Assembly (NCBI GenBank): GCA_020633495.1
Contig: JACKDR010000006.1
Coordinates: forward strand, 124,001-188,000
Source of the DNA: Kofleriaceae bacterium
Lineage (GTDB): Bacteria > Myxococcota_A > Polyangia > Haliangiales > Haliangiaceae
DNA length: 64,000 nt
Reading direction: 5' to 3'
Shown here: positions 35,684 to 46,700 of the stretch, in pieces
How positions within the stretch are numbered: position 1 is the stretch's first letter
Layout: every line of letters starts with the position of its first letter
Translations under genes and position numbers: made by a program
The notes under the pieces: generated by a model
Seen by the model: the letters and a program-made list of their open reading frames with translations, nothing else
Databases searched by the model: none
Told to the model about the DNA's origin: nothing

Positions 35684-36949
35684 TCATCGCTGCGCCGCCA
35701 CCGGCCCGGCGCGGCGCGCCACCAGCGCCGCGTTGTCGTCGAAGCGCGCCAGCTCGGCGAGGACGCGCTCGAGCGCCTCGACCGGATCGAGCGCGCCCAG
35801 CTCGGTGCGCAGCGCGGCGGCGGCGTCGCGCTCGGCGGCGGTTGTCAGCAGCTCGTCGCGCCGGGTCGACGACGCGACGACGTCGATCGTCGGGTAGCGC
35901 CGCTGCTCGGCGAGGCGGCGATCGAGGTGGATCTCCGAGGTCGCGGTGGCGCGCAGCTCCTCGGCGACGAGCTCGTCGAGGTGGGCGCCGGCGGCGACCT
36001 GGGCGACCGCGACGATCGTGAGCGAGCCGCCCTCCTCGATGCTGCGGGCGGCGCCGAGGAAGCGCTTGATGCGGTGGACCGCGGCCTGGTCGAGGCCGCC
36101 CGCGCCGCTGCGCCCCGACGGGGTCAGCGCCGCGCCGTAGGCGGCGGCGAGCCGGGTCAGCGAGTCGACCAGGACGATCGCGTCCTTGCCGGCCTCGGCG
36201 ACCCGCTTGGCCTTCTCGATCACCAGCTCGGCGACCTGGACGTGGCGCGCCGGCGGCTCGTCGAAGGTCGACGACGCGACCTCGGCGGGGGTCGCGCGCC
36301 GCATCGCGGTGACGTCCTCGGGGCGCTCGTCGCACAGCAGCACGGTCAGCGCCGCGTCCGGGTGGTTGGCGGCGATGCCGCGGGCCAGCTCCTCGAGCAG
36401 CTGGGTGGCGCCGGCGCGCGGCGGCGCGATCATGAGGCAGCGCTGGCCGAAGCCGAGCGGCGCGAACAGGTCGACCAGGCGCGCGCCGACGTCGGCGCGG
36501 TCGTGGGCGACGCGCAGCCGCCGGTCCGGGTAGATCGGCGTGAGGTTGTCGAACAGCGCCTTGCCGCGGCGGGCGTCGGGCGACTCGCCGTTGACGCCGT
36601 CGACCCGCAGCAGCGCGAAGTAGCGCTCGGACTCCTTGGGCGGCCGGATCTGGCCGGCGACGGTGTCGCCGGTGCGCAGCGAGAAGCGGCGGATCTGCGA
36701 CGGCGACACGTAGATGTCGTCGGCGCCGGGCTGGTAGTTCTGATCCGGGGCGCGCAGGAAGCCGAAGCCGTCGGGCAGGACCTCGATGACGCCGTCGGCG
36801 AGGATGTCGCCCTTGCGGTCGCCCTGGTTCTTGAGGATGCCGAAGACGAGGTCCTGGCGGCGCAGCGAGGCGGCGCCCTCGACACCGAGGCGATCGGCCA
36901 GCTCGGCGAGCTCCTGGGTGCTCTTGCGCTTGAGCTCGTTGAGGTGCAT
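35684..36949 (-). CDS. rho: Transcription termination factor Rho homologue with altered P-loop
   Basis: The 421-residue protein matches Rho end to end: N-terminal helix bundle, RNA-binding domain (DGFGFLRAPDQNY, 60-72; DDIYVSPSQIRRF, 77-89) and RecA-like domain (CDERPEDVTAMRR at 206; VLVDSLTRLAAAYG at 259). The arginine finger (R363 in SSTRRDE) and catalytic Glu (E208) are kept. However, Walker A reads APPRAGATQLL, with A181 where all active Rho proteins have Lys (AGKT). The Q-loop reads PSGRSGAGG, and the R-loop ATATSEIHL replaces GTGNMELHL. It may be a second, non-hydrolysing Rho-like RNA binder. The start ATG has GGAG 9 bases upstream. Confidence 0.85.
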   Translation of the reverse strand: MHLNELKRKSTQELAELADRLGVEGAASLRRQDLVFGILKNQGDRKGDILADGVIEVLPDGFGFLRAPDQNYQPGADDIYVSPSQIRRFSLRTGDTVAGQIRPPKESERYFALLRVDGVNGESPDARRGKALFDNLTPIYPDRRLRVAHDRADVGARLVDLFAPLGFGQRCLMIAPPRAGATQLLEELARGIAANHPDAALTVLLCDERPEDVTAMRRATPAEVASSTFDEPPARHVQVAELVIEKAKRVAEAGKDAIVLVDSLTRLAAAYGAALTPSGRSGAGGLDQAAVHRIKRFLGAARSIEEGGSLTIVAVAQVAAGAHLDELVAEELRATATSEIHLDRRLAEQRRYPTIDVVASSTRRDELLTTAAERDAAAALRTELGALDPVEALERVLAELARFDDNAALVARRAGPVAAQR

Positions 36950-37104
36950 GGCGGGCTCCGGCAGGCGGGACGACGGGGGGCGAAGGCGGGCGCACGGCGT
37001 CGGGCTCGGCGCGCACCCGTGCGTGGTGCCGCCGCGGCCGACCCTCGTCTACAGTTAGGACCCAGGCCTCGGGGCCTGTCAAGCAAGCCAGCCCAGGAGG
37101 AGCC

Positions 37105-37383
37105 ATGCGCCAGCGGCGCGTCCGCATCGTCGTTCGCGGCGTCGTTCAGGGAGTCTCGTACCGCGCCTCGACGCGGGTCACCGCGGCCGAGCTCGGCGTC
37201 GTCGGCTGGGTCCGCAACCGCGCCGACGGCGCCGTCGAGCTCGAGGCCCAGGGCGACGACGCCCAGCTCGCGGCGCTGCAGGCGTGGTGCGCGCACGGCC
37301 CGCCGCTGGCCGAGGTCACCGGCGTCGCGGTCGACGGCGTCGCCGTGGTCGACGGCGAGCGCGGCTTCACGATCCGCTACTGA
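37105..37383 (+). CDS. acyP: Acylphosphatase
   Basis: The 92-residue enzyme hydrolyses the mixed anhydride of acyl phosphates. The signature is complete: VRGVVQGVSYRAST with catalytic R20 and GWVRNRADGAVE with catalytic N38. It ends FTIRY, as is usual. A strong ribosome site (AGGAGGAG) precedes the ATG, and a small CAGGCC-tcgg-GGCCTG hairpin lies in its leader. It is divergent from the Rho homologue. Confidence 0.95.
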   Translation: MRQRRVRIVVRGVVQGVSYRASTRVTAAELGVVGWVRNRADGAVELEAQGDDAQLAALQAWCAHGPPLAEVTGVAVDGVAVVDGERGFTIRY

Positions 37384-37433
37384 GCGCCCGGCGGGCGCGG
37401 CGCCGGCGGGCGCGGCGGCGGCGGGCAGGCCGG

Positions 37434-38243
37434 CTACGCCAGGCCGAGGACGTCGAGCATGTCGTAGCGCCCGGGCGGCTGCGTCACGACCCACGCCGCG
37501 GCCCGCACCGCGCCGGCGGCGAAGATGCCGCGGTCGGTGGCGCGGTGGCTGATCTCGACCCGCTCGTGGGGGCCGAAGAAGTAGGCGGTGTGCTCGCCGA
37601 CGACGTCGCCGCCGCGCACCGCGACGACGCCGATCTCGCCGTCGGGGCGGGCCCCGACCTCGCCGGCGCGGGCGTAGCAGTGGACCCGGTCGAAGTCGGC
37701 GCCGACGCCGGCGGCGATCGCCCGGCCCATCGCGATCGCGGTGCCCGACGGCGCGTCGCGCTTGGCGCGGTGGTGGAGCTCGACGATCTCGGTGTCCCAG
37801 GTGGGGCCGAGGGCGCGCGCCGCCTGGCGGCACAGGCCGAGCACGAGGTTGACGCCGAGCGAGAAGTTGGCGGCGACGACCACCGGCGCGACCGCGGCGA
37901 GCTCGTCGATCGCGGCCCGGGCCGCGGCGTCGAGGCCGGTCGTGCCGATGACCGCGGCGGTCCGCGACGCGATCGCGGCGCGCGCCACCGCGGCGGTGGC
38001 CAGCGGCATCGTGAAGTCGACGTAGACGTCGGCGGCGGCGAGGCCGTGGCTGAGGTCGTCGGACGCGATGACGTCGGCGGCGACCGCGGAGCCGAGCACC
38101 GCGGCGCCCTGGCGATCGACCGCGGCGGCGACGACGACCGCGGGGTCGGCGTCGGCGGCGTCGATGACGGCGGCCCCCATGCGCCCGGACGGGCCGAGGA
38201 CGCACAGGCGCACCCGCCGGCCGGCGGCGGGCGCCTCGTTCAC
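37434..38243 (-). CDS. dapB: 4-hydroxy-tetrahydrodipicolinate reductase
   Basis: The 269-residue enzyme uses NAD(P)H in the lysine/diaminopimelate pathway. The nucleotide-binding glycine motif is VLGPSGRMGAAV near the start. The active-site block is ELHHRAKRDAPSGTA, with the catalytic His pair and Lys. DFTMP and GTTGL are also conserved. GTG start at 38243 overlaps the dapA stop (GTGA), so the two consecutive pathway steps are co-translated. Confidence 0.95.
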   Translation of the reverse strand: MNEAPAAGRRVRLCVLGPSGRMGAAVIDAADADPAVVVAAAVDRQGAAVLGSAVAADVIASDDLSHGLAAADVYVDFTMPLATAAVARAAIASRTAAVIGTTGLDAAARAAIDELAAVAPVVVAANFSLGVNLVLGLCRQAARALGPTWDTEIVELHHRAKRDAPSGTAIAMGRAIAAGVGADFDRVHCYARAGEVGARPDGEIGVVAVRGGDVVGEHTAYFFGPHERVEISHRATDRGIFAAGAVRAAAWVVTQPPGRYDMLDVLGLA

Positions 38244-39133
38244 AGCATGCCCTCGGCGAGCAGGTGCTTGCGCAGCCGCTCGGTCAGCGCCGGGCTGGCC
38301 GGGAACATCGGCGGCCGCAGCTCGTTGGCGCACCGGCCCATCAGCGCCAGCGCCGCCTTGACCCCGATCGGGTTGGTCTCGACGAACAGCAGGTCGTGGA
38401 GCACGCGCATCTGGTAGTGCAGGTCGCGGGCCTCGTCCCACTTGCCCTCGACCGCGGCGTCCCACATCCGCGCCATCTTCGCCGGCGCGACGTTGGAGCT
38501 GACCGAGATGACGCCGCGCGCGCCGATCGCGTACAGCGGGAACGCGGTGGCGTCGTCGCCGGACAGCACCGCCAGGCGATCGCCGACCCGGGCGATGACC
38601 TCGGTGGCGCGGGGCAGGCTGCCGGTCGCCTCCTTGATCGCGACGATGTTGTCGATCGCGGCGAGCCGCTCGACGGTGTCGGGCAAGAGGTCGCACGAGG
38701 TCCGGCTCGGCACGTTGTAGAGGATGATCGGCAGCCTGGTGTGGCGCGCGATCTGCTCGAAGTGGCGGAACAGGCCGTCCTGGGTCGGCTTGTTGTAGTA
38801 GGGCGTGACGTGGAGCAGGGCGTCGGCGCCGGCCTGCTCGCTGGCGGTGGTCAGCTCGAGGGCCTCGCGGGTGGCGTTGCCGCCGGCGCCCGCGACCACC
38901 GGGACCCGACCGGCGGCGATCTTGACGACGTGCGAGATGACGGCGACGTGCTCGGTCATGTCGAGGGTCGCCGACTCGCCGGTGGTGCCGACGGCGACCA
39001 GGCCGTCGACGCCGTCCTGGATCTGCCACTCGACCAGCCGGCTCAGGGCGTCGTAGTCGACCTGGCCGTCGCGCATCGGGGTGACCAGCGCGGTCATGAC
39101 GCCTTGCAGGCGGGGGGCGCGGAGTGTCGTCAT
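38240..39133 (-). CDS. dapA: 4-hydroxy-tetrahydrodipicolinate synthase
   Basis: The 297-residue TIM-barrel enzyme condenses pyruvate with aspartate semialdehyde. The Schiff-base lysine is K167 (VAIKEATGS), the catalytic tyrosine is Y139 (ILYNVPSRT), and GTTGESATL binds the substrate carboxylate. ATG 39133 follows GAGGAAG and precedes the conserved LQGVMTALVTP. It is the first gene of dapA-dapB. Confidence 0.96.
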   Translation of the reverse strand: MTTLRAPRLQGVMTALVTPMRDGQVDYDALSRLVEWQIQDGVDGLVAVGTTGESATLDMTEHVAVISHVVKIAAGRVPVVAGAGGNATREALELTTASEQAGADALLHVTPYYNKPTQDGLFRHFEQIARHTRLPIILYNVPSRTSCDLLPDTVERLAAIDNIVAIKEATGSLPRATEVIARVGDRLAVLSGDDATAFPLYAIGARGVISVSSNVAPAKMARMWDAAVEGKWDEARDLHYQMRVLHDLLFVETNPIGVKAALALMGRCANELRPPMFPASPALTERLRKHLLAEGML

Positions 39134-39300
39134 CGCTTCCTCTTCGTCGGGGGTCGTCCCGGTCGCGACGGAGCATGCGATCGGGGCATGACGTTTGGCG
39201 GTCTCATACCAGGAACGCGCAGCCCTCGGGCGAGGATTCCGGCGGCCGCGATCCTTTTGGATCGGGGCGGGTTCAGCGCGGGCGGCGTCGGTGGGCGCCG
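39134..39300. other. Gap upstream of dapA with a small hairpin
   Basis: This 167-bp gap lies between the ribF stop and the dapA start, both minus strand. It contains CGATCC-tttt-GGATCG (39249-39264), a 6-bp stem that could end ribF transcription, although no T-run follows on the minus strand. No promoter is certain. Confidence 0.35.
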
Positions 39301-40233
39301 TTACCCGGCGGCCAGGATCGCGCGGGCGTCGGCGATGTCGCGGTGGATCTGCGCGACCAGCGCGTCGACCGAGTCGTAGCGGGCCTCGGCGCGCAGCCGG
39401 GCCGCGAACGTGACCCGCAGCCGGCGCTCGTAGAGGTCGCCGTCCCAGTCGAGGACGTGGACCTCGAGGACCAGGCCGCCGCCGTCGACGAACGTCGGGT
39501 TGGTGCCGAGGCTGGCGACCGCGTCGAGCGGCGGCCCGTCGTCGACCGCGGCGCGGCACGCGTAGATGCCGGGCGCGAGCACGACCGGGACGTCGGGGTC
39601 GACGTTGGCGGTGGGGATGCCGATCGTGCGGCCGCGGCCGGCGCCGCGCACGACCGCGCCCTCGACGTCGTAGGCGCGGCCGAGCAGGCGGCGCGCCGCG
39701 GCCAGGTCGCCGGCGCGCAGGTAGTCGCGGATCGCGGTCGACGACGCCAGCTCACCGTCGATCGTGACCTTGTCGACGACGGTGACGCCGAAGCCGGCGC
39801 GGGCGCCGTGGGCCTCGAGGGTCGCGGGCGTGCCGCTGCGGCCGCGGCCGTAGGTGAAGTCCCAGCCGACGACGACGTGGCGGGCGGCCAGGGCGTCGAC
39901 CAGGATGCGGTCGACGAACTCGTCGGCGGGCAGCGCGGCGAGCGCGGTGGTGAACGGCTCGATCACGCAGGCGTCGAGGCCGGCCTCGGCGAGCAGCTCG
40001 AGCTTGCGCGGCCGCCCGGTCAGCAGCGCCGGCGCGTGGCGCGGCGCCAGCACCGCGGTCGGGTGGGGCTCGAAGGTCAGGGCGACGGCGCGGGCGCCGA
40101 GCCGGTCGGCGTGGGCGCGGGCGGCGTCGAGCAGCGCGCGGTGGCCGAGGTGCACGCCGTCGAAGTTGCCGATCGCGACGCAGGCGGGATCGGCCGGGGC
40201 GGGCAGGGAGCGGTGGCCCTCGAAGACGTCCAT
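39301..40233 (-). CDS. ribF: Bifunctional riboflavin kinase / FAD synthetase
   Basis: The 310-residue enzyme converts riboflavin to FMN and FAD. The N-terminal adenylyltransferase domain has the nucleotide motif IGNFDGVHLGH (21-31) and later VGWDFTYGRGRSG and SSTAIRDYL. The C-terminal kinase domain has GRTIGIPTANVD and the GDLYERRLRVTF region. The length is normal. ATG 40233 precedes the conserved start closely. It is divergent from the GT-C-like gene (54-bp gap). Confidence 0.95.
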   Translation of the reverse strand: MDVFEGHRSLPAPADPACVAIGNFDGVHLGHRALLDAARAHADRLGARAVALTFEPHPTAVLAPRHAPALLTGRPRKLELLAEAGLDACVIEPFTTALAALPADEFVDRILVDALAARHVVVGWDFTYGRGRSGTPATLEAHGARAGFGVTVVDKVTIDGELASSTAIRDYLRAGDLAAARRLLGRAYDVEGAVVRGAGRGRTIGIPTANVDPDVPVVLAPGIYACRAAVDDGPPLDAVASLGTNPTFVDGGGLVLEVHVLDWDGDLYERRLRVTFAARLRAEARYDSVDALVAQIHRDIADARAILAAG

Positions 40234-40287
40234 GGGCGGACGCAGCCTAGCAGGTTGCCGCGGCGCGGTTCTGCTACCGTGGGCGCG

Positions 40288-42129
40288 ATGTCGATCGACG
40301 CGCGCCTTGCCGCCTGGGGCCCGCGGGTCACGGCGCTCGCCGCGTTCGTCCTGTTCGCGGTGCTGGCGCCGCCGGGGCCGGCGTGGCTCGACGCCGGCGA
40401 GCTGGGCACCGCCGGGGTCGGCCTCGGCGTGCCGCACGCCTCGGGCTACCCGCTGTGGTGCGTGCTGGCCAAGGTCGCGTCGCTGCTGCCGCTGGGCGAG
40501 CTGGCGTGGCGGATCCACCTGCTATCGGCGCTGACCGGCGCGCTCGCGGTGCTGTGGACCGCGCGCCTGGTGATCGCCGCCGGCCGCGACGACGCGGCGT
40601 CGGCGTGGGGCGGCGTCGCCGCCGGCGCGCTGCTGGCGGTGGCGCTGTTGTTCCTGCGCCAGGCCACGGTCACCGAGGTCTACGCGCCCAGCGTGGCGCT
40701 GCTGGCGCTGGCCGCGCTCGGCGTCGAGCGGGTCGGCGCCGGCGCCGGGCCGCGCTGGGGCCTGGGGCTGGCCATGGTGTGCGGCCTCGGCCTGGCGATC
40801 CACCTCAGCTTCGCGTGGATCGGCCCGGTGGTCGCGGCGCTGATGGTGGTGCGGCTGCGCCGCGGCGCCCGCTTCCCGCTGCTGGCGCCGGCGATGACCG
40901 TGCTGGTCGCGTGCGGCGCCTACGCCTACCTGCCGGCGCGCGCCGCCGGCGCGCCGGCGATCGACGTCGGCCACCCCCGCACCCTCGGCGCCATGATCGC
41001 CCACGTCGCCGGCGACGCGGCGCGCACCGGGTTCACCGACCGGATGCTGCCGGGCGGCGCGGCGCTGCGCGACGCCGCGAGCCGTCACGCCACCGACGTC
41101 GCCGACAGCCTCGGGCCGCTGGGTGTGATCGCGGCGCTGGCCGGCCTGGCGGCGCTGTGGCGGCGCCGCCGCACCTGGTGGACCGCGGCCACGGTGACCA
41201 CGGTCGCCGCGCTCGACGCGATCTACGCGGTGTGGATCAACCCGTCGGGGCTGCCCGACTGGCAGTGCGGCACGCCGCTGGTGTGGGCGGGCGCGGTCGC
41301 CGCCGGCGCCGGGGTCGCCGCGCTGACCCGCATGGCCGGGCGCTTCGCGTGGATCGGCGGCGCGCCGGTGGTGGCGATGTGCGTCTTGCCGGCGGCGGCG
41401 CTGTCGCTGCCAGCGATCGCGCCGGCGTCGCGCGGCGACGCGCCGCGCGGCTGGAGCGAGGCCGCGCTGGCCCAGGCGCCGGCCGGCGCGCTGGTGGTGC
41501 CGTCGTCGGACTCGCTGGCGTTCGGGCTGATCTACCTGACCCTGGTCGAGGGCGCGCGCCCGGACCTGGCGATCGTCCCGGCGCCGTGGCTCGACGACGC
41601 GCGCTACACCCGCGGCGAGCTGACCCGCGCCGGCGCCGCCGACCTCGCGACCGCGCCGGCGCTGCGCGCCGCGCTCGCCGGCACCGCGCGCGCCATCCTG
41701 ATCGAGCCCGGAGCCGGCGTCGACGTCCCCGGGCGCGACGTCGTCGCCGCGGCGCCGCTGACGCCGCTGGCGCCGCCGGGGCGACCGCCGGGGATCCGCG
41801 GCTCGCCGGGGCCCGCGCGGTGGCCCTGCTGCACGGCGCCGACGCCGAGGATCGCGCGGCGCGCGTGGTCCTGGCCTGGGCCCTGACCTCGCTGGCACGA
41901 CTGGCCGGCGATCGCGAGGCCCCGACGAGGCCGCGGCGCTGCTCGACGCGGCGCTCGCGGCGCGGCCGGGCCACGGCCCGGCGCTGGTCCTGCAGGCCCG
42001 TCGCGCCGTCGCCGACGGCGATCTAGCCGCGCCGCCCGGCTGGTGCGGGCGGCGCTGGCGGATCGACCTCGCGATCCCGACGCCCGCGCGCTCGCCGACG
42101 AGCTGGCGGCGCGCGGCGTCACGCCGTAG
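40288..42129 (+). CDS. GT-C-type membrane protein (DUF2723-like), with three frameshifts near the 3' end
   Basis: The readable first frame (40288-41886) encodes about 10 membrane helices. An N-terminal loop LDAGELGTAGVGLGV, then HASGYPLW, matches DUF2723/TMEM260-like protein O-mannosyltransferases, where the acidic pair lies in the active site. After 41778 the frame is lost. Restoring one G in GGGG at 41778-41781, one C in CCCC at 41920-41923 and one C in CC at 42027-42028 gives a continuous helical tail. It reads ARAVALLHGADAEDRAAR, then DEAAALLDAALAARPGHGPA and LVRAALADRPRDP, stopping at 42129. Three one-base losses in short runs look more like sequencing error than natural decay. The downstream tail is TPR-like. 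Confidence 0.7.
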
Positions 42130-42174
42130 CCGACGGGCCGCCGCGCGGCGCCGCCGACCGCGACGTCGTCCCGA

Positions 42175-43509
<1,335 letters not shown>

Positions 43510-43559
43510 GGTGTGGATGTCCTTCGCGCGCTTACTAGCGCCTGGTCGAAGTGGATTCA

Positions 43560-44909
43560 ATGATGGATGCAGATAAAGAGCAAGACGTCCGCCTCGCTCG
43601 CGTCGTCGCCGGCGGGGGTCGGTTGCGGGCGCTCCTGCTCGAGCTGTGGCAGCGAACCCGCCTCGACTGGTCGTTCGTCTCGGATCGCCTGTCGGTGACG
43701 TTCCGGCGCGAGCGATCTCTCGGATCTTCCGAGCGAAGGTTCGTCGCCGAGACGCTGTACGGCATGGTGCGACACCTGCGCCGCCTCGACGCCGCGATCG
43801 CCGCCGGGTCGCGCCGCACCGCGTCGCGACCGCGGGACGATCAGCGCCTGCTGGCGTACCTGGTGCTCGAGGCCCACCTGCCGGTCGCCGAGGCGGCGCG
43901 CGCCGACGCCTCGCTCGACTGGGGCGCGGTCGCGGGCATCGACGCTCGCATCGCCGCCGAGCGCAAGCGCGAGACCCGGCTGGCGCTGGGCGCGTCGCTG
44001 CCCGACTGGCTGGCGGCGCGGCTCGCCGCCGACTGGGGCGAGGACGCCGAGGCGCTGGCGCGCGGCCTCAACCAGCGCGCGCCGATGACGGTGCGCGCCA
44101 ACCTGCTGGCGACCACGCGCGACGACCTCGCCGGGATCCTGCGCGGCCTCGGCCTGGCGACGACGCCGGGCCGCTGGTGCGACACCGCGCTGATCGTCGA
44201 GAGCCGGACCAACCTGTTCGGCCTCGAGCCGTTCAAGCGCGGCCTGCTCGAGGCCCAGGACGAGGGCAGCCAGCTGCTCGCGGATCTGGTCGCGGCGCCC
44301 GCCAAGGCCACCGTCGTCGACTTCTGCGCCGGCGCCGGCGGCAAGACCCTGGCGCTGGCGGCGCGCATGGCCGGTCGCGGCCGGCTGATCGCCGCCGACG
44401 TCGACGGCGGCAAGCTCGAGGAGCTGCGCCGCCGCGCCCGCCGCGCCGGGGTGTCCAACGCGCAGGCGGTGGCGCTCGATCCCGGCGACGGCGACCTGCC
44501 GGGCCCGCTGGCCGCGGTGGTCGGGCGCGCCGATCGCGTCCTGGTCGACGCGCCATGCTCCGGCATCGGCGCGCTGCGCCGCAACCCCGAGGCGCGGTGG
44601 CGGCTCGCCGAGAGCGATCTCGCCGGCTTCGCGGCGCGGCAGCGCGCGATCTGCGGTCGCGCCGCGGCGCTGCTGGCGCCCGGTGGCCGGATGATCTACG
44701 CGACCTGCTCGCTGTTGACCGCCGAGAACGCCGACGTCGTCGAGGCGGTGTGCGCGGCGCGGTCCGACCTGCGGCTGGTGCCGCTGGTCGACGCCCTGGG
44801 GCCGGCCGCGGCGCCGCTGGCGGGCCGCGATCCGCGGTTCTTCGAGGTCACGCCGCACGTCCACGGCACCGACGGCTTCTTCGGCGCGGTCCTGGAGCGG
44901 ACCGCCTGA
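43560..44909 (+). CDS. RsmB/NSUN-family RNA m5C methyltransferase
   Basis: The 449-residue protein has an N-terminal NusB-like RNA-binding helical domain (about 15-150; SERRFVAETLYGMVRHLRRL). A Rossmann methyltransferase follows with SAM motif FCAGAGGKTLALAARM. The two family cysteines are in DAPCSGIGALRRNPE (release) and YATCSLLTAEN (nucleophile). It probably methylates cytosine in 16S rRNA, like RsmB. The start is ATG 43560; GTG 43551 or ATG 43563 are possible, and no strong ribosome site decides. Confidence 0.9.
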   Translation: MMDADKEQDVRLARVVAGGGRLRALLLELWQRTRLDWSFVSDRLSVTFRRERSLGSSERRFVAETLYGMVRHLRRLDAAIAAGSRRTASRPRDDQRLLAYLVLEAHLPVAEAARADASLDWGAVAGIDARIAAERKRETRLALGASLPDWLAARLAADWGEDAEALARGLNQRAPMTVRANLLATTRDDLAGILRGLGLATTPGRWCDTALIVESRTNLFGLEPFKRGLLEAQDEGSQLLADLVAAPAKATVVDFCAGAGGKTLALAARMAGRGRLIAADVDGGKLEELRRRARRAGVSNAQAVALDPGDGDLPGPLAAVVGRADRVLVDAPCSGIGALRRNPEARWRLAESDLAGFAARQRAICGRAAALLAPGGRMIYATCSLLTAENADVVEAVCAARSDLRLVPLVDALGPAAAPLAGRDPRFFEVTPHVHGTDGFFGAVLERTA

Positions 44910-44957
44910 GCCCGGTTCCGGCGCCCCGCGGTCCGTGCGTGGTAAGGTCCGCCGCCG

Positions 44958-46679
44958 ATGACCGTCGAGCTGTCCGTCGTCCGTGATCTGGCGTCCCTGC
45001 GCGCTCTCGAGCCCGAGTGGCGGGAGCTCGCCCAGCAGGGCGGCAGCGGCGCGCTGTTCCGCGGCCCGGACTGGCTGGTGCCGTGGTGGCTGCACTACCA
45101 CGGCGTGCTCGGCGCCGAGCTGCACGTCATCGTCGCGCGCGCGGCGGCCGACGCCGGCGGCGCGCTGATCGGGCTGGCGCCGCTGTACCAGCGCAAGGTC
45201 AAGCTGGCGCTGCTCGAGTCGCAGGAGATCCGGCTGCTCGGCGACGCCGGGCCGCGGCCGCCGGCGCTCGATCTGCTGGTCGCGCCCGGCGCCGAGGATC
45301 GCGTCGGCGCCGCGTTCGCGCGCCACCTCGCCGAGCTGGCCGCGCAGTGGGACGTGATCGATCTCGAGCCGCTCGCCGACCCGTCGCGGGCCCGCGCCAC
45401 GATGGTGTCGCGGCTGGCGGCCGCCGGCTTCACCGTCGAGTCGGCGCAGGCCGGCGGCGGCGCCCGGCGCATCGCGCTGGCCGCGCCCGGCCTCAGCGTC
45501 GGCGCGCCGTCGGTCGAGGGCGCCGGCGTCGTGTCGATCGCCACCGACGAGCACGGCATCCGCAAGGGCATGTCGGCGCTGCGCCGGCTGTCGCGGCTGG
45601 AGTGGGCCGAGCGCGACGAGCGCAGCCCGATGGCCGATCCCGAGGCCGCGGCGCTGCTCGAGGAGGTCGCGGTGGCGCTGTCGCCCGAGGGCCGGGCCCG
45701 GCTGATCCGCCTCGACGACGCCAGCGGCGAGGCCGCCGCGGTCACGGTCGTCGTCGACGACGGCGATCGCGCGGTCGCGCTGGCGCTCGCCGTCGATCCG
45801 GCGTGGGTGGCGCGTGGCGCGCCGGCGCGGCTGTACGCGGCCGAGGCCCACGCGGCGCGCGGCCGCGGCCGGGTCGCGCTCGACGTCGTCACCGGCGCCG
45901 CCGAGTACGCGCTGCCGCCGCTGCCGGCGTCGCGGCAGACCGCGCTGGCGGTGCGGGTGTGGAGCTCGACGCGGACCGCGTCGGTCGATCGCACGGTCAA
46001 GAGCGTGCGGCGCGGCGTCGAGGTCGCGCGCGAGGCGCCCGGCGCGGCGGCGGCGCAGGCCCGCGCCGCGTGGGCGCGGATCCGCCGCGCCACCGCCGAC
46101 TTCGCCGAGTACCGCCGCATGCACCTCTACCGCGGCCAGCTGTGGACCCGCGGCATCCCGCACGCGACCGGGCTCGAGCTGACGCTGTTCGGCGAGGCCG
46201 ACTTCGATCGCCTCGACGAGGGCGCGCGCGCCGACCTGATCGAGCAGCTCGAGCTCGACGAGCTGACCGCGCGGCGGACCTGGCGGCGCGGCGACCTCGC
46301 GGTGCTGGCCCGCCTCGGCGGCCGGCCCGCCGGCATCGCGTGGAGCGCGGGCGCGCCGGTGGAGATCCACGAGCTGGGCCGGACCCTGCGGCTGCAGCGC
46401 CACGAGGCGTACATCCACGACGTCTTCGTCGCCGCCGCGGCGCGCGGCCGCAACGTCGCGCCGTCGATGCTGGAGTTCCTGGCGCTCGAGCTGCGCCAGC
46501 GCGACGTCTACCGGTCGTGGGCGCTGATGGGCAGCGACAACGCCGCCTCGGTGCGCGCGTTCGAGAAGGCGTCGTACACCGCGGTGTGCGACGTGATCCG
46601 CACCCGGATGGCCAAGGTCGATCGCCTGGTCGCCCGGCCCCCCGATCCCGAGGCCGAGGAGCTGTTGGGGATTTCCTGA
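44958..46679 (+). CDS. Protein with two GNAT-type acetyltransferase domains
   Basis: The 573-residue protein has an N-terminal CelD/BcsL-type GNAT region (about 1-300; EWRELAQQGGSGALFRGPDW, VPWWLHYHG, LLESQEIRLLG). A helical link at about 330-385 is rich in Arg and Ala. A second acyltransferase-like region (about 385-565) contains HDVFVAAAARGRNVAPSMLE and SDNAASVRAFEKASYTAV, the usual last GNAT strands. CelD-like proteins act in polysaccharide or cell-wall modification; the acceptor is unknown. Confidence 0.75.
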   Translation: MTVELSVVRDLASLRALEPEWRELAQQGGSGALFRGPDWLVPWWLHYHGVLGAELHVIVARAAADAGGALIGLAPLYQRKVKLALLESQEIRLLGDAGPRPPALDLLVAPGAEDRVGAAFARHLAELAAQWDVIDLEPLADPSRARATMVSRLAAAGFTVESAQAGGGARRIALAAPGLSVGAPSVEGAGVVSIATDEHGIRKGMSALRRLSRLEWAERDERSPMADPEAAALLEEVAVALSPEGRARLIRLDDASGEAAAVTVVVDDGDRAVALALAVDPAWVARGAPARLYAAEAHAARGRGRVALDVVTGAAEYALPPLPASRQTALAVRVWSSTRTASVDRTVKSVRRGVEVAREAPGAAAAQARAAWARIRRATADFAEYRRMHLYRGQLWTRGIPHATGLELTLFGEADFDRLDEGARADLIEQLELDELTARRTWRRGDLAVLARLGGRPAGIAWSAGAPVEIHELGRTLRLQRHEAYIHDVFVAAAARGRNVAPSMLEFLALELRQRDVYRSWALMGSDNAASVRAFEKASYTAVCDVIRTRMAKVDRLVARPPDPEAEELLGIS

Positions 46680-46700
46680 CGCGTGCCCACAGGAGACGGC

